Shown: piece after piece, positions 7,592-15,731 of the stretch | Layout of the letters: the number at the start of each line of letters is the position of its first letter | Numbering within the stretch: position 1 is the first letter of the stretch | Assembly: GCA_035293965.1 (NCBI GenBank) | Contig: DATGLW010000095.1 | Coordinates: 1-27,142 of the forward strand | From: DATGLW01 sp035293965 | Lineage (GTDB): Bacteria > Actinomycetota > Acidimicrobiia > Acidimicrobiales > RAAP-2 | Direction: 5' to 3' | DNA: 27,142 nt | The notes under the pieces: model-generated | The model's database searches: none | What the model saw: the letters and a program-made list of their open reading frames with translations, nothing else | Told to the model about the DNA's origin: nothing | Made by a program: the position numbers and the translations under genes

Positions 7592-8784
7592 CGGGTGGCG
7601 TCCTTCCCCCACAGCTCGCGGACCTGGGCGACGTCCTTGTCGCCCCGCCCCGACAGGGTCACGAGCACGGTCGCCCCCTCGGGGACGTCGTGCCCGGCCT
7701 CGCGCACGACCCACGCCAGGGCGTGGGCCGACTCGAGGGCGGGGATGATCCCCTCGGTTCGCGCGAGGAGCCCGAAGGCCTCCAGCACCTCGCCGTCGTC
7801 CGCCTGGGCGTAGGAGGCCCGGCCCACCGCGGCCAGGTAGGCGTGCTCGGGGCCCACGCCCGGGTAGTCGAGCCCGGCGGAGATCGAGTGCGCCTCGAGG
7901 ATCTGCCCCGCCTCGTCCTGGAGCAGGCGCGATCGCATGCCGTGGAGGATCCCCGGGATGCCCGATCCGAGCGCCGCACCGCCGGCCGCCTCCACCCCCA
8001 CGAGGCGCGCCCCGGTGTCGACGAAGCCGGCGAACGTGCCCGCCGCGTTCGAGCCGCCGCCCACGCAGGCAACCACCACGTCGGGATCGGCGCCGCCGAG
8101 CATGGCGCGGCACTGCTCGCGAGCCTCGTCGCCGACGACCCGCTGCAGCTGGCGGACCATGTAGGGGAACGGGTGGGGCCCCATGACCGAACCCAGGCAG
8201 TAGTGGGTGGTCGCCACGCTGGCGACCCAGTCGCGCAGGGCCTCGTTGACCGCGTCCTTCAGCGTGCGGCTCCCCGAGCGCACCGGGCGGACCTCGGCGC
8301 CGAGCAGCTCCATGCGGAACACGTTGAGAGCCTGGCGCGCCGTGTCGAGCTCACCCATGTAGACGACGCACTCCAGGTCGAAGAGGGCGGCCGCGGTCGC
8401 CGCGGCCACGCCGTGCTGGCCCGCCCCGGTCTCGGCCACGAGGCGGCGCTTGCCCATCCGCCTGGTGAGCAGGGCCTGGCCGACCACGTTGTTGAGCTTG
8501 TGCGAGCCCGTGTGGGCGAGGTCCTCGCGCTTGAGCAGCACCCGCACCCCCAGGTGCTCGGACAGGCGCCGGCACTCGGTGACCGGCGTCGGGCGCCCGC
8601 CGTAGTCGCGCAGCACCGCGTCGAGCTCCGCGCGGTAGGCGGGGTCGGCCCAGGCCCCGGCGAAAGCCGCCTCGAGCTCGAGGCAGGCTGGCACCAGCGA
8701 CTCGGGCACGAACCGACCCCCGAACTCGCCGAACCGGCCGTCGGGGCTCGGGGTGCCCATGAAAGGACCGGGCGGGGTCCTCAC
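7588..8784 (-). CDS. trpB: Tryptophan synthase beta chain
   Basis: A PLP enzyme that condenses indole with serine. With the GTG at 8784 it is 398 aa. Signatures are GRFGEFGGRFVPE near the N-terminus, the Schiff-base lysine Lys96 in HTGSHKLNN, Glu118 in AETGAGQHG, the PLP phosphate loop GGGSNA (242-247), HSISAGLDYPGVGPEH, and SGRGDKD (378-384). It is the TrpB1 type that pairs with TrpA. GTG at 8784 overlaps the trpF stop in GTGA, the same join used elsewhere in this cluster. The ATG at 8760 (8 residues later) is the alternative and has a poorer ribosome site. The function is secure; the exact start is not. Confidence 0.95.
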   Translation of the reverse strand: MRTPPGPFMGTPSPDGRFGEFGGRFVPESLVPACLELEAAFAGAWADPAYRAELDAVLRDYGGRPTPVTECRRLSEHLGVRVLLKREDLAHTGSHKLNNVVGQALLTRRMGKRRLVAETGAGQHGVAAATAAALFDLECVVYMGELDTARQALNVFRMELLGAEVRPVRSGSRTLKDAVNEALRDWVASVATTHYCLGSVMGPHPFPYMVRQLQRVVGDEAREQCRAMLGGADPDVVVACVGGGSNAAGTFAGFVDTGARLVGVEAAGGAALGSGIPGILHGMRSRLLQDEAGQILEAHSISAGLDYPGVGPEHAYLAAVGRASYAQADDGEVLEAFGLLARTEGIIPALESAHALAWVVREAGHDVPEGATVLVTLSGRGDKDVAQVRELWGKDATR

Positions 8785-9476
8785 GCTTCCATCCAGTCGT
8801 AGGGGCGGTCGCTGCCAGGGGCCCCGTCGCCCGGTCCCTCCCCGGCAGTGCGGGAGCCGAGCGCCCGAGCCGCCTCGCGAGCGGCCGCCACGAAGTCGCG
8901 GACCTTGTGGGGGTCCTTTCGGCCCGGCTCGGACTCCACGCCGCTTGCGACGTCCACCCCGTAGGGATGGAGGTGCGCCACCGCCTGGGCCACGTTGTCG
9001 GGGTCGAGCCCGCCCGACACGATGAGGCGCGACACGTCCGCCACCCCCTCGGCCAGGCGCCAGTCGAACACCTCGCCGGAGCCGGGGTTGGGGCCGTCGA
9101 CGAGGAGGTAGTCCGCCCCGAACTCGCCGAATCGCCCGATGGCGGGGTGGCCGGCGGGGAAGGCCTTGATCGAGCGGGCCACGCGCTGGCGGATCCAGCG
9201 GCAGGCCTCCGCCGGCTCGTGGCCGTGCAGCTGGACGGCTCCGAGCCCGGTCCGGTTGGCGATGTCGACCACCCGTGCCGGTGACTCGTCGCGGAACACG
9301 CCCACGGTCAGGACCTCGTGGGGCAGGCGCTTGACGATGTCGCCGACCACGGTCGGCGACACCTGCCGGGGGGAGGGGGCGAGGATGAACCCCACGGCGT
9401 TGGCGCCCAGCCCGACGACCAGCAGGGCGTCGGCCTCCGAGGTGACGCCGCAGATCTTGACGAAGACCTCGCTCAC
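8781..9476 (-). CDS. trpF: Phosphoribosylanthranilate isomerase
   Basis: A 231-aa (beta-alpha)8 isomerase that converts phosphoribosylanthranilate to CdRP. The general base Cys9 is in VKICGVTS and the general acid Asp127 is in YLLVDGPNPGSG. VQLHGHE (81-87), LIVSGGLDPDNV and GVDVASGVES with PGRKD (184-188) are canonical TrpF motifs. A C-terminal tail of about 25 residues follows the barrel. GTG at 9476 overlaps the trpC stop in GTGA. A stand-alone TrpF is notable because many actinobacteria lack one and rely on bifunctional PriA; here a HisA is also encoded about 8 kb away. Confidence 0.94.
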   Translation of the reverse strand: MSEVFVKICGVTSEADALLVVGLGANAVGFILAPSPRQVSPTVVGDIVKRLPHEVLTVGVFRDESPARVVDIANRTGLGAVQLHGHEPAEACRWIRQRVARSIKAFPAGHPAIGRFGEFGADYLLVDGPNPGSGEVFDWRLAEGVADVSRLIVSGGLDPDNVAQAVAHLHPYGVDVASGVESEPGRKDPHKVRDFVAAAREAARALGSRTAGEGPGDGAPGSDRPYDWMEA

Positions 9477-10291
9477 CGACGCGTCCCCGCCCCCACCCGG
9501 CGCCCCACCGGGTGCCCCCCCATCGAGCGCACCGCCTGGGCGCGGTCGGCAGCGCACACCAGCGCCTCGCCCACCAGCACGGCCTGGTAGCCGGCCTCGG
9601 CCAGGCGCGCCGCGTCGGACGGGTCGCGGATGCCCGATTCGGCCACCGCAACCACGCCGGCCGGCATGGTGGCCGCCAGGCGCAGCGCGCGCTGGGGGTC
9701 CACCTCGAAGGTGCGCAGGTCGCGTTGGTTCACCCCGACGAGGGTCGCGCCTGCCTCGAGGGCACGGTCGAGCTCCGCCTCGTCGTGGACCTCGACCAGG
9801 GCGTCGAGCCCAAGGTGCCCGGCGAGGGACAGGAAGGAGGCCAGCTCGTCGCCGTCGAGGGCGGCCACGATCAACAGGACGGCGTCGGCACCCATCAGCC
9901 GGGCGTCGCACACGTCGGCAGCGGCAACGGTGAAGTCCTTGCGCAGCACGGGGAGCCCGGAGGCTGCTTTGGCTGCCGCCAGGTCCTCGGCAGATCCGCC
10001 GAACCAACGGTCATCGGTCAGCACCGACAGGCAGGCGGCGCCGCCGCGGGCGTAGGCGGCGGCCACCTCGGCCGGGTCGAGGCCGGGCGCCAGGTCGCCT
10101 CTCGAGGGCGAGCGGCGCTTCACCTCGGCGATCACTGCCATGCCGGTCGCCGCCCGAGCTGCCAGCGCCGCTGCGAAGCCCGGTCCGCGAGGCGCGGCGA
10201 CCGCCGCTTCGACCAACGCGTCGACGTCGCGGTCGTCGGCTGCCGCCGCCTTGCGGTGCGCCGCCACGATGTCGGCGAGGTAGGTGGGCAC
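9473..10291 (-). CDS. trpC: Indole-3-glycerol phosphate synthase
   Basis: A 272-aa TIM barrel that closes CdRP to indole-3-glycerol phosphate. Key residues are Lys58 in AEVKRRSPSRG, Lys118 in LRKDF, Glu167 in LVEVHDEAE, Asn188 in GVNQRDL and Glu218 in AESGI. The GTG start has no good Shine-Dalgarno, but a TACGCT hexamer ends 8 nt upstream, pointing to a leaderless mRNA. It heads the trpC-trpF-trpB-trpA run, joined by 4-nt overlaps. It is divergent from a two-component system. No attenuator or leader peptide is possible if transcription starts at the GTG, so control would be at initiation. Confidence 0.95.
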   Translation of the reverse strand: MPTYLADIVAAHRKAAAADDRDVDALVEAAVAAPRGPGFAAALAARAATGMAVIAEVKRRSPSRGDLAPGLDPAEVAAAYARGGAACLSVLTDDRWFGGSAEDLAAAKAASGLPVLRKDFTVAAADVCDARLMGADAVLLIVAALDGDELASFLSLAGHLGLDALVEVHDEAELDRALEAGATLVGVNQRDLRTFEVDPQRALRLAATMPAGVVAVAESGIRDPSDAARLAEAGYQAVLVGEALVCAADRAQAVRSMGGHPVGRRVGAGTRR

Positions 10292-10299
10292 GAGAGCCC

Positions 10300-10305
10300 A
10301 GCGTA
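10300..10305 (-). promoter_or_regulatory. Putative leaderless -10 element of the trpCFBA operon
   Basis: TACGCT on the minus strand, 8 nt before the trpC GTG. No -35 match was found. Confidence 0.5.
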
Positions 10306-10384
10306 GCGGCGCTCCACCCTGGGCCTGGTGTGCCCGGACGGCGGGCGAACGGGCGGGAGCCGCCCGCGCCGAGGCGCGCCGTGG

Positions 10385-10390
10385 CAGGCT
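10385..10390 (+). promoter_or_regulatory. Possible degenerate -10 element of the response regulator gene
   Basis: CAGGCT, 7 nt before the GTG at 10398. The context GGCAGGCTGGCGCCC closely resembles that of mshD (GGTAGCGTGACGCCC). It is weaker than the TAnnnT cases. Confidence 0.3.
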
Positions 10391-10397
10391 GGCGCCC

Positions 10398-11081
10398 GTG
10401 AGCGCCCAGCCCGGCTCGGTGGTCGTGATCGAGGACGACCCTCACATCAGTGACCTGGTCGCCCTCTACCTGCGCCGCGACGGGTTCCAGGTCGCGCAGG
10501 CCGCCGACGGCGCGGCGGGCCTCGAGCTCGCCCGCCGCGAGCGACCCCGCCTGGTGGTCGTCGACGTCGGCCTCCCCGGGGACCTCGACGGATTCGAGGT
10601 GTGCCGCCGGTTGCGCAAGGAGGGCGACGTGCCGGTGGTGATGCTGACGGCCCGCGACGACGAGGTGGACCGGATCCTCGGGCTCGAGCTCGGGGCGGAC
10701 GACTACGTCACGAAGCCCTTCTCGCCCCGCGAGCTCGTGGCCCGCGTCCACGCCATCCTCCGCCGGGCCGCAGGCGCCGCCGGTTCCGGGCCACCGGGGG
10801 CGCTGCAGGTGGGCGAGGTCGAGATCGACGTCGGCCGCCGCGAGGCGAGGCTGCCGTCGGGCCCGGTGGCCCTCACCACGCGGGAGTTCGACCTGCTCGC
10901 GTACCTCGCCGCCAACCGGGGGCTCGCCCTGTCGCGCCGTCAGCTGCTCGAGGGCGTCTGGGGTGCCGGCTGGTACGGCGACCCCCGGACCGTCGACGTG
11001 CACGTCCGCCAGCTCCGCAAGAAGCTGGGCCCCGCCCTCCCGCTGGCCACGGTCTGGGGCGTCGGCTACCGGCTCGGGTGA
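10398..11081 (+). CDS. OmpR/PhoB-family response regulator
   Basis: A 227-aa two-domain regulator. The receiver (about 7-122) has the acidic pair Asp13-Asp14, phospho-acceptor Asp56 in VVVDVGLPG, Thr84 and Lys106 in TKPFSP. The winged-helix DNA-binding domain (about 135-227) shows LTTREFDLLAYL, the recognition helix region RTVDVHVRQLRKKL and the final WGVGYRLG. It pairs with the histidine kinase starting 10 bp downstream. The start GTG is chosen because the receiver begins within 8 residues. The regulon and signal are unknown. Divergence from trpC makes that promoter a candidate target, but this is only positional inference. Confidence 0.93.
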   Translation: MSAQPGSVVVIEDDPHISDLVALYLRRDGFQVAQAADGAAGLELARRERPRLVVVDVGLPGDLDGFEVCRRLRKEGDVPVVMLTARDDEVDRILGLELGADDYVTKPFSPRELVARVHAILRRAAGAAGSGPPGALQVGEVEIDVGRREARLPSGPVALTTREFDLLAYLAANRGLALSRRQLLEGVWGAGWYGDPRTVDVHVRQLRKKLGPALPLATVWGVGYRLG

Positions 11082-11091
11082 AGCGAGCGCC

Positions 11092-12612
11092 GTGCGCGCC
11101 CGGCTCACCACCGCCATCGTGCTCCTGGTGCTGGGTACGCTCGTGCTCACCACCGCCGGGGGCCTCTACCTCATCCGGGGCGCGGCCCGCGACACGGCCG
11201 AGCGCCAGCTCGCAGACCAGGCCACGGCCCTGGCGGCGCAGCCGAGGCTCCCGGTGGCCGTGCGGGACCTGCGAAGCCGCCGGCTCATCCAGCTGGTCGG
11301 CCAGTACGGGACGTTGAGCATCGCCGGCCTCTCCCCGGCGGGCGCCTTCGACCGGCCGCTCCCCGTCGACGTGAGCGGGAGTGGCGCCGTCCACCAGCTG
11401 CTGGCGGGCCGCCCCGTGTCGGGCGGGTCGACCCACCTCGTGTACGTCCTCGTCCCCCTGGCGCTCACGGCTGCCCAGAAGGCCGTGGTCGTGCCCCCCG
11501 TCGCCCCTCAGGACGAAGCCGTCCTGGTCACGACGCGCCATGTGGCGCTCCCGGCGTCGGGCTTGGCGTACTTCGCCCTGGTCGGCCTGGCCGTCCTGGC
11601 CGTCGCCGCCGGCGTCGCCTCGTGGCTGGCGCACCGCTTCGCCCGTCCGTTGCGCACGGCGGCCGCCGTCACCGAGCGCATCGCCGGCGGCGACCTGCGC
11701 GCGCGCATGCAGGTGGCCCCCGACACCCTCCCCGAGGCGGCGTCGCTGGCGGCCGCGATCAATGTCATGGGCGAGAGCCTCGAGGCCGCGCGCCACCAGC
11801 AGCGCCAGTTCCTCCTGTCGGTCTCCCACGAGCTGCGGACACCCCTCACCTCGATCGTCGGTTACGCCGACGCGCTCGCCGAGGGCGCCACCGACGACGT
11901 GGCAGGCGCCACGGCGGTGATCGGCGCCGAGGCCCGGCGGCTCGAGCGCCTCGTGCAGGACCTCTTGGACCTGGCCCGCCTCGACGCACGGCGCTTCTCC
12001 CTCCACCCCGAGCCCCTCGACGTGAGCGAGCTCGTGGCTCGGACGGTCGACAACCTGGCGCCCACGGCGCAGGCGGCCTCGCTGGACCTCCGTGCCGACA
12101 CCGAGGGGGCCGCCTGGGCCATGGCCGATCCGGACCGGCTGGTCCAGCTGCTGTCCAACCTGGTCGAGAACGCCTGCCGCTATGCCCGCCACGCGGTGGT
12201 CGCCGGCGCCCGCGCCGAGGGCCCGACCGTGTGGCTCTGGGTGGCCGACGACGGGCCCGGCATCGCGCCCGGCGACCTGCCCCGGGTCTTCGAGCCGCAC
12301 TTCTCGTCGGACTCGGCCCCGGGCACCCCCGCGGGCTCCGCCCCCCGGCGGGCCCGGCCGGGGCTGGGCACGGGGCTCGGGCTGGCGATCGTCGCGGAGC
12401 TGGCGGCCGCCATGGGCGGCGGGGTGCGGGCCGAGTCGCCGACCGGCCCCGACGGCGGTGCCCGCCTGGTCGTGTGGCTCCCCGCAGCCCCTCCGCGAGG
12501 ACCAGGGGCTCAGACGAGCGGCAGCGGCCGGAGCACGGCGGGGATCCGGGCCCTCGAGCCGCCGAGCGCGAGCTCGGCCGGCCCCGGCGCCGCCAGCGAG
12601 CGGTGGGCGTAG
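11092..12612 (+). CDS. Sensor histidine kinase
   Basis: A 506-aa membrane kinase. TM1 is about 7-29, an extracytoplasmic sensor of about 125 residues follows, and TM2 is about 158-180. A HAMP linker comes next, then HisKA with His246 in SVSHELRTPL, then HATPase with the N box around Asn360 (NLVENACRYA), the G1 box DDGPGI (386-391) and the G2 box GTGLGLAI (426-433). The GTG at 11092 puts TM1 at the very N-terminus. The ATPase domain ends near residue 464 (VVWLP). About 40 low-complexity residues follow, in DNA that also codes the end of the ygfZ-like gene on the other strand (about 100 bp tail-to-tail overlap). The sensor domain resembles nothing I can name. Confidence 0.92.
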   Translation: MRARLTTAIVLLVLGTLVLTTAGGLYLIRGAARDTAERQLADQATALAAQPRLPVAVRDLRSRRLIQLVGQYGTLSIAGLSPAGAFDRPLPVDVSGSGAVHQLLAGRPVSGGSTHLVYVLVPLALTAAQKAVVVPPVAPQDEAVLVTTRHVALPASGLAYFALVGLAVLAVAAGVASWLAHRFARPLRTAAAVTERIAGGDLRARMQVAPDTLPEAASLAAAINVMGESLEAARHQQRQFLLSVSHELRTPLTSIVGYADALAEGATDDVAGATAVIGAEARRLERLVQDLLDLARLDARRFSLHPEPLDVSELVARTVDNLAPTAQAASLDLRADTEGAAWAMADPDRLVQLLSNLVENACRYARHAVVAGARAEGPTVWLWVADDGPGIAPGDLPRVFEPHFSSDSAPGTPAGSAPRRARPGLGTGLGLAIVAELAAAMGGGVRAESPTGPDGGARLVVWLPAAPPRGPGAQTSGSGRSTAGIRALEPPSASSAGPGAASERWA

Positions 12613-13487
12613 GCGAGGCCGGCCACCGCCCCCACACCCGGGCACCAGGCGGCGGTCGTCACCATGCCGAGCTGCTTGTCGGCACCTGGCGCCCGCAGCT
12701 CTGCGCCGGCAAGCTCGTCTGGCTCCAGGGAGGGCGGCACCGGGTCGGGCACCACCGCGCACAGCCGGCGGGCCACCCGGCTCCCCCGGGCGTCGAGCCG
12801 GGCCACGAGCTCCTGGCCGGTGTAGCAGCCCTTGGTGAAGCTGACGCAGCGTTCGACGAGGCCTGCCTCGGCCGCGATCGTCCGGTGGTCGAGCTCGGCC
12901 CCCATGACCGGCACCCCTGACTCCACCCGGCAGGCGTCCCAGGCCTCGCGGCTGCAACGAACGGCGCCCTCGGGCACCTGCAGGCCTGCCGGCGGGCCGA
13001 GGAGGTCGACCCCGCCAAAGCCGTTCCAGTCGACGCCCAGCTCGAGCACGACCCCACCGGCCTCCCCTCCCCCCGACGGCTCCGGCACCGCCGGACCCGT
13101 CGGGCCGGGTCGCCCGACGCCCGCCCCGCGCAGAGCGAGGCACGACCAGTCGAGCAGCTCGATGTCGACCCGGGTCCGCAGGCGGAACCGCACGAGGCGG
13201 GCCACGACCTGCTCGCCGAAGCCACCGTCGGTGTCGACCACCGCCTCCTCCGGGGCGGTCCTCGTCACCCGGACCAGGGCGTCGAGCTTGCCGTCGGGGG
13301 CGAGCAGCAAGGCATCCGCGTGGCTCCCCACGGGCAGCGCGGCAACGTCCTGGCTGCACTGGCCCTGGAGGTAGCCGATGGCATCGGGCCCGCGGACCAC
13401 GACCGCGTCACGGTCCAAGAAGTAGGCGCCGACGCCGTGGCGGAGTGCCCGGTACTCCGCTTCGAGCTGCTGGCGGGCGGCCGTCAC
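12510..13487 (-). CDS. ygfZ: YgfZ/GcvT-type folate-binding protein (Fe-S cluster assembly)
   Basis: A 325-aa protein with a GcvT-like fold. The diagnostic YgfZ motif KGCYTGQE (219-226, Cys221) is intact. The N-terminal VVVRGPDAIGYLQGQCSQDV (29-48) is the usual opening segment. In other bacteria YgfZ supports folate-dependent maturation or repair of some Fe-S enzymes; its exact reaction is unsettled. GTG at 13487 overlaps the trpE stop in GTGA, so it is translationally coupled to anthranilate synthase, which has no obvious Fe-S need. Its 3' end overlaps the histidine kinase gene on the opposite strand. The middle (about 124-145) has a Pro/Gly-rich insert. Family assignment is firm; the biological link to trp is unknown. 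Confidence 0.88.
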   Translation of the reverse strand: MTAARQQLEAEYRALRHGVGAYFLDRDAVVVRGPDAIGYLQGQCSQDVAALPVGSHADALLLAPDGKLDALVRVTRTAPEEAVVDTDGGFGEQVVARLVRFRLRTRVDIELLDWSCLALRGAGVGRPGPTGPAVPEPSGGGEAGGVVLELGVDWNGFGGVDLLGPPAGLQVPEGAVRCSREAWDACRVESGVPVMGAELDHRTIAAEAGLVERCVSFTKGCYTGQELVARLDARGSRVARRLCAVVPDPVPPSLEPDELAGAELRAPGADKQLGMVTTAAWCPGVGAVAGLAYAHRSLAAPGPAELALGGSRARIPAVLRPLPLV

Positions 13488-15175
13488 GGAACCGCCCCTG
13501 CCCGACCGGTCTGCCCGGCCGGCACCGGCCCCGCGGGTGCCGCCGCGGAACCTGGCGCGGGTGCCGCCACGGAACCTGGCGCGGGTGCCGCCGCGGAACC
13601 TGGCGCGGGTGCCGCCGGCCCAGGCGCGCGCCCTGCCGCCATGGCCCGTGCGGCGGCGATCGCCGCCAGCAGCGCCGCCGCCTTGTGAGCGCACTCCTGG
13701 TCCTCGGCGCCCGGATCGCTGTCGGCCACGATGCCCGCACCGGCCTGCACCGACGCGTGGCCGTCGGGGCCGACCACCATGGTGCGGATGGCGATGGCGG
13801 TGTCGAGGTTCCCCGAGAAGTCGAAGTAGCCGACCACCCCGCCGTAGATGCCCCGCTTGGTCGGCTCGAGTTCGTCGATGATCTCCATGGCCCGGACCTT
13901 CGGTGCGCCAGAGAGCGTACCGGCGGGCAGCGTGGCCCGGAGCACGTCGACTGGGCCCTTGCCCTCCGACAGGCGCCCCGACACCTGGGACGTCAGGTGC
14001 ATGACGTGGCTGTAGCGCTCGACGGTCATGAGCTCGTCGACCTTCTCGGTGCCGAAGGCCACCACGCGGCCGACGTCGTTGCGAGCCAGGTCGACCAGCA
14101 TCACGTGCTCTGCCAGCTCCTTGGGGTCCTCGACCAGCTCCGCGGCCAGCAGGCGGTCGTGCTCGTCGGTGCGCCCCCGAGGTCGCGAGCCGGCGATGGG
14201 GCGCGAGGTCACCACCCCGTCGCGCAGGCGGACCATCGGCTCGGGCGACGAGCCACAGACGGTCACCTCCGGGAAGCGCAGGAAGTACAGGTAGGGGCTC
14301 GGGTTGAGGAGCCGCAGCGCCCGGTAGACGTCGAAGGGGTCCACGCCGAGGTCGACGTCGAAGCGCTGGGAGAGCACCACCTGGAACACGTCACCTGCGG
14401 TCACGTGCTCTTTGGCCGCCTCCACCGCGCGGCGGAACGCCGCCTTGGACATGGACCGCCGTGCCCTCGCCGGCGCGAGCCCGGGCACCGGTGTGCCCAC
14501 CGGTGCCGCGGCCAGGGGCCGGAAGCAGTCGGCCGCCAGCTCGGCCAGGCGCTCGCCCGCCCCGGTGTAGAGGTCGGCCACGGTTCGGGGGCCTGCCCCC
14601 TCGGGCACCACGACGTTGTCGACCAGCACCACCCGCTGGCGCCAGTGGTCGAAGGCGGCGAGCTGGCCGATCACGGCCAGGCAGGCGTCGGGAAAGCCGA
14701 GATCGTCTGCGGGCGGCGCCGGCAGCCGCTCGACCTCACGCACCACGTCGTAGCCAAGGTAGCCGACCACGCCGCCGTGCAGCGGCGGCAGGTCCGCCAG
14801 GACCGGCGAGCGGTAGCGGCCCAGGATCTCCTCGAGCGCAGCGAGCACCCCGCGGCCTGCCCCGGTGGGCAACGCCAGCCGGCCCTCGGCCGACACCTCG
14901 CGGCCACGCGCCGTGAGCGTGGCGAGGGCGGCCCGGCCGACGAAGGAGTAACGGCCCCAGCGCTCGCCGCCCTCGACCGACTCGAGGAGGAACCCGGGCC
15001 CCTCCCCGACCACGTGCAGGAACGCCGCCACCGGCGTGACGGTGTCGGCCACCACCTCGCACCACACGGGCACGATGGGGTGCGAGGCCGCGAGGGCGCC
15101 GAACTCCTGGGGGTCGGGGCGCAGCCGGAGGCCGGGGCCGACCACCGGGCCGCCCGGCGGTGCCGCGCCGTTCAC
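13484..15175 (-). CDS. trpE: Anthranilate synthase component I
   Basis: A 563-aa chorismate-utilising enzyme that makes anthranilate with a glutaminase partner (TrpG), which is not in this window. The N-terminal LLES (63-66) is the feedback-inhibition site for tryptophan. The catalytic domain has PIAGSRPRG (326-334), AELVEDPKELAEH, LVDLARNDVGRV, AGTLSGAPKVRAMEIIDELE (418-437) and AGAGIVADSDP (478-488). GTG at 15175 is preceded by GGAGGG at 5 nt. The frame continues upstream, but those starts overlap hisI and lack homology. After about residue 512 there is an Ala-Pro-Gly tail coded by a 24-bp tandem repeat. It lies downstream of hisI and its stop overlaps the ygfZ start. Confidence 0.95.
   Translation of the reverse strand: MNGAAPPGGPVVGPGLRLRPDPQEFGALAASHPIVPVWCEVVADTVTPVAAFLHVVGEGPGFLLESVEGGERWGRYSFVGRAALATLTARGREVSAEGRLALPTGAGRGVLAALEEILGRYRSPVLADLPPLHGGVVGYLGYDVVREVERLPAPPADDLGFPDACLAVIGQLAAFDHWRQRVVLVDNVVVPEGAGPRTVADLYTGAGERLAELAADCFRPLAAAPVGTPVPGLAPARARRSMSKAAFRRAVEAAKEHVTAGDVFQVVLSQRFDVDLGVDPFDVYRALRLLNPSPYLYFLRFPEVTVCGSSPEPMVRLRDGVVTSRPIAGSRPRGRTDEHDRLLAAELVEDPKELAEHVMLVDLARNDVGRVVAFGTEKVDELMTVERYSHVMHLTSQVSGRLSEGKGPVDVLRATLPAGTLSGAPKVRAMEIIDELEPTKRGIYGGVVGYFDFSGNLDTAIAIRTMVVGPDGHASVQAGAGIVADSDPGAEDQECAHKAAALLAAIAAARAMAAGRAPGPAAPAPGSAAAPAPGSVAAPAPGSAAAPAGPVPAGQTGRAGAVP
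13537..13617 (-). repeat. 24-bp tandem repeat in the 3' end of trpE
   Basis: Three units at 13537-13560, 13561-13584 and 13585-13608 plus 9 bp of a fourth. Units 1 and 3 are identical and unit 2 differs by one base (A for G). In trpE each unit codes an 8-residue Ala/Pro/Gly/Ser repeat (PAPGSAAA or a Val variant). The unit is a multiple of 3, so copy-number change keeps the frame. Confidence 0.95.
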
Positions 15176-15215
15176 CAGCGCCCTCCGGCGGCGCCAGGCT
15201 GCGGCTGGGCGGCGC

Positions 15216-15731
15216 TCACCGGCCGGCGTTCGGAACCGGCGCCGTGCCAGGCGGCGCCGGGCGGTCTCGACGTCGCCTGCCGGGTCCTCGGCCGAGAGTG
15301 CGGAAGAAGCACGACCACTGGCCGGTGTGGCACGCCCCGCGCCCGTGCTGGTCCACGAGCACGACGAGGGCGTCGCCGTCGCAGTCGAGCAGGACCTCGC
15401 GGACGAACTGGCGGTCGCCCGACGTCTCGCCCTTCTGCCAGTACTCCTGGCGGCTCCGGCTCCAGAACCAGGTCCTGCCTGTGGCAAGGGTCCGCCGCAG
15501 CGCTTCTGCGTCCATGTAGGCGACGGTCAGGACCTCGCCGCCCGCAGCGTCCTGCACCACCGCCGGCACGAGCCCGTCGGGCCCGAAACGGACCTCTCCG
15601 AGGAGCGAGGCGTCCCCCTCGAGAGGGGTGCCGGGCTCGGAGGACCCGGGCGCCGGGTCGTCGCCGGGCCGGCCCGGCACGGCCTCCGACGGGCCCCCTT
15701 GCTCCCGGGCGGTCGGGCCGAGGGTGCTCAC
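15216..15731 (-). CDS. hisI: Phosphoribosyl-AMP cyclohydrolase
   Basis: A 171-aa HisI, opening the purine ring of PR-AMP in histidine synthesis. The metal motifs are clear: the Asp cluster in LDCDGDAL (Asp116, Asp118, Asp120) and the zinc cysteines Cys117, Cys134 and Cys141 (HGRGACHTGQWSCFF). EYWQKGETSGD (96-106) is the substrate loop. There is no HisE (pyrophosphatase) domain attached. With the GTG at 15731 the protein has an N-terminal low-complexity extension of about 45 residues. A later start is possible, but none has a better ribosome site by eye. The start sits in the second copy of a 15-bp direct repeat that also holds the groES-like stop. trpE follows after 40 bp. Confidence 0.93.
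   Translation of the reverse strand: MSTLGPTAREQGGPSEAVPGRPGDDPAPGSSEPGTPLEGDASLLGEVRFGPDGLVPAVVQDAAGGEVLTVAYMDAEALRRTLATGRTWFWSRSRQEYWQKGETSGDRQFVREVLLDCDGDALVVLVDQHGRGACHTGQWSCFFRTLGRGPGRRRRDRPAPPGTAPVPNAGR

Noticed and set aside
10292..10397. trp leader peptide, T-box or riboswitch upstream of trpC
   Set aside because: No Trp-codon cluster, T-box sequence or extended leader is visible; the likely start point coincides with the trpC GTG.
13537..13617. Possible CRISPR array
   Set aside because: The repeats are directly tandem with no spacers, keep the trpE frame and there are no cas genes; it is a coding minisatellite.
15176..15487. A longer trpE starting inside hisI
   Set aside because: The extra residues are Arg-rich and non-homologous, while GTG at 15175 has GGAGGG at 5 nt.
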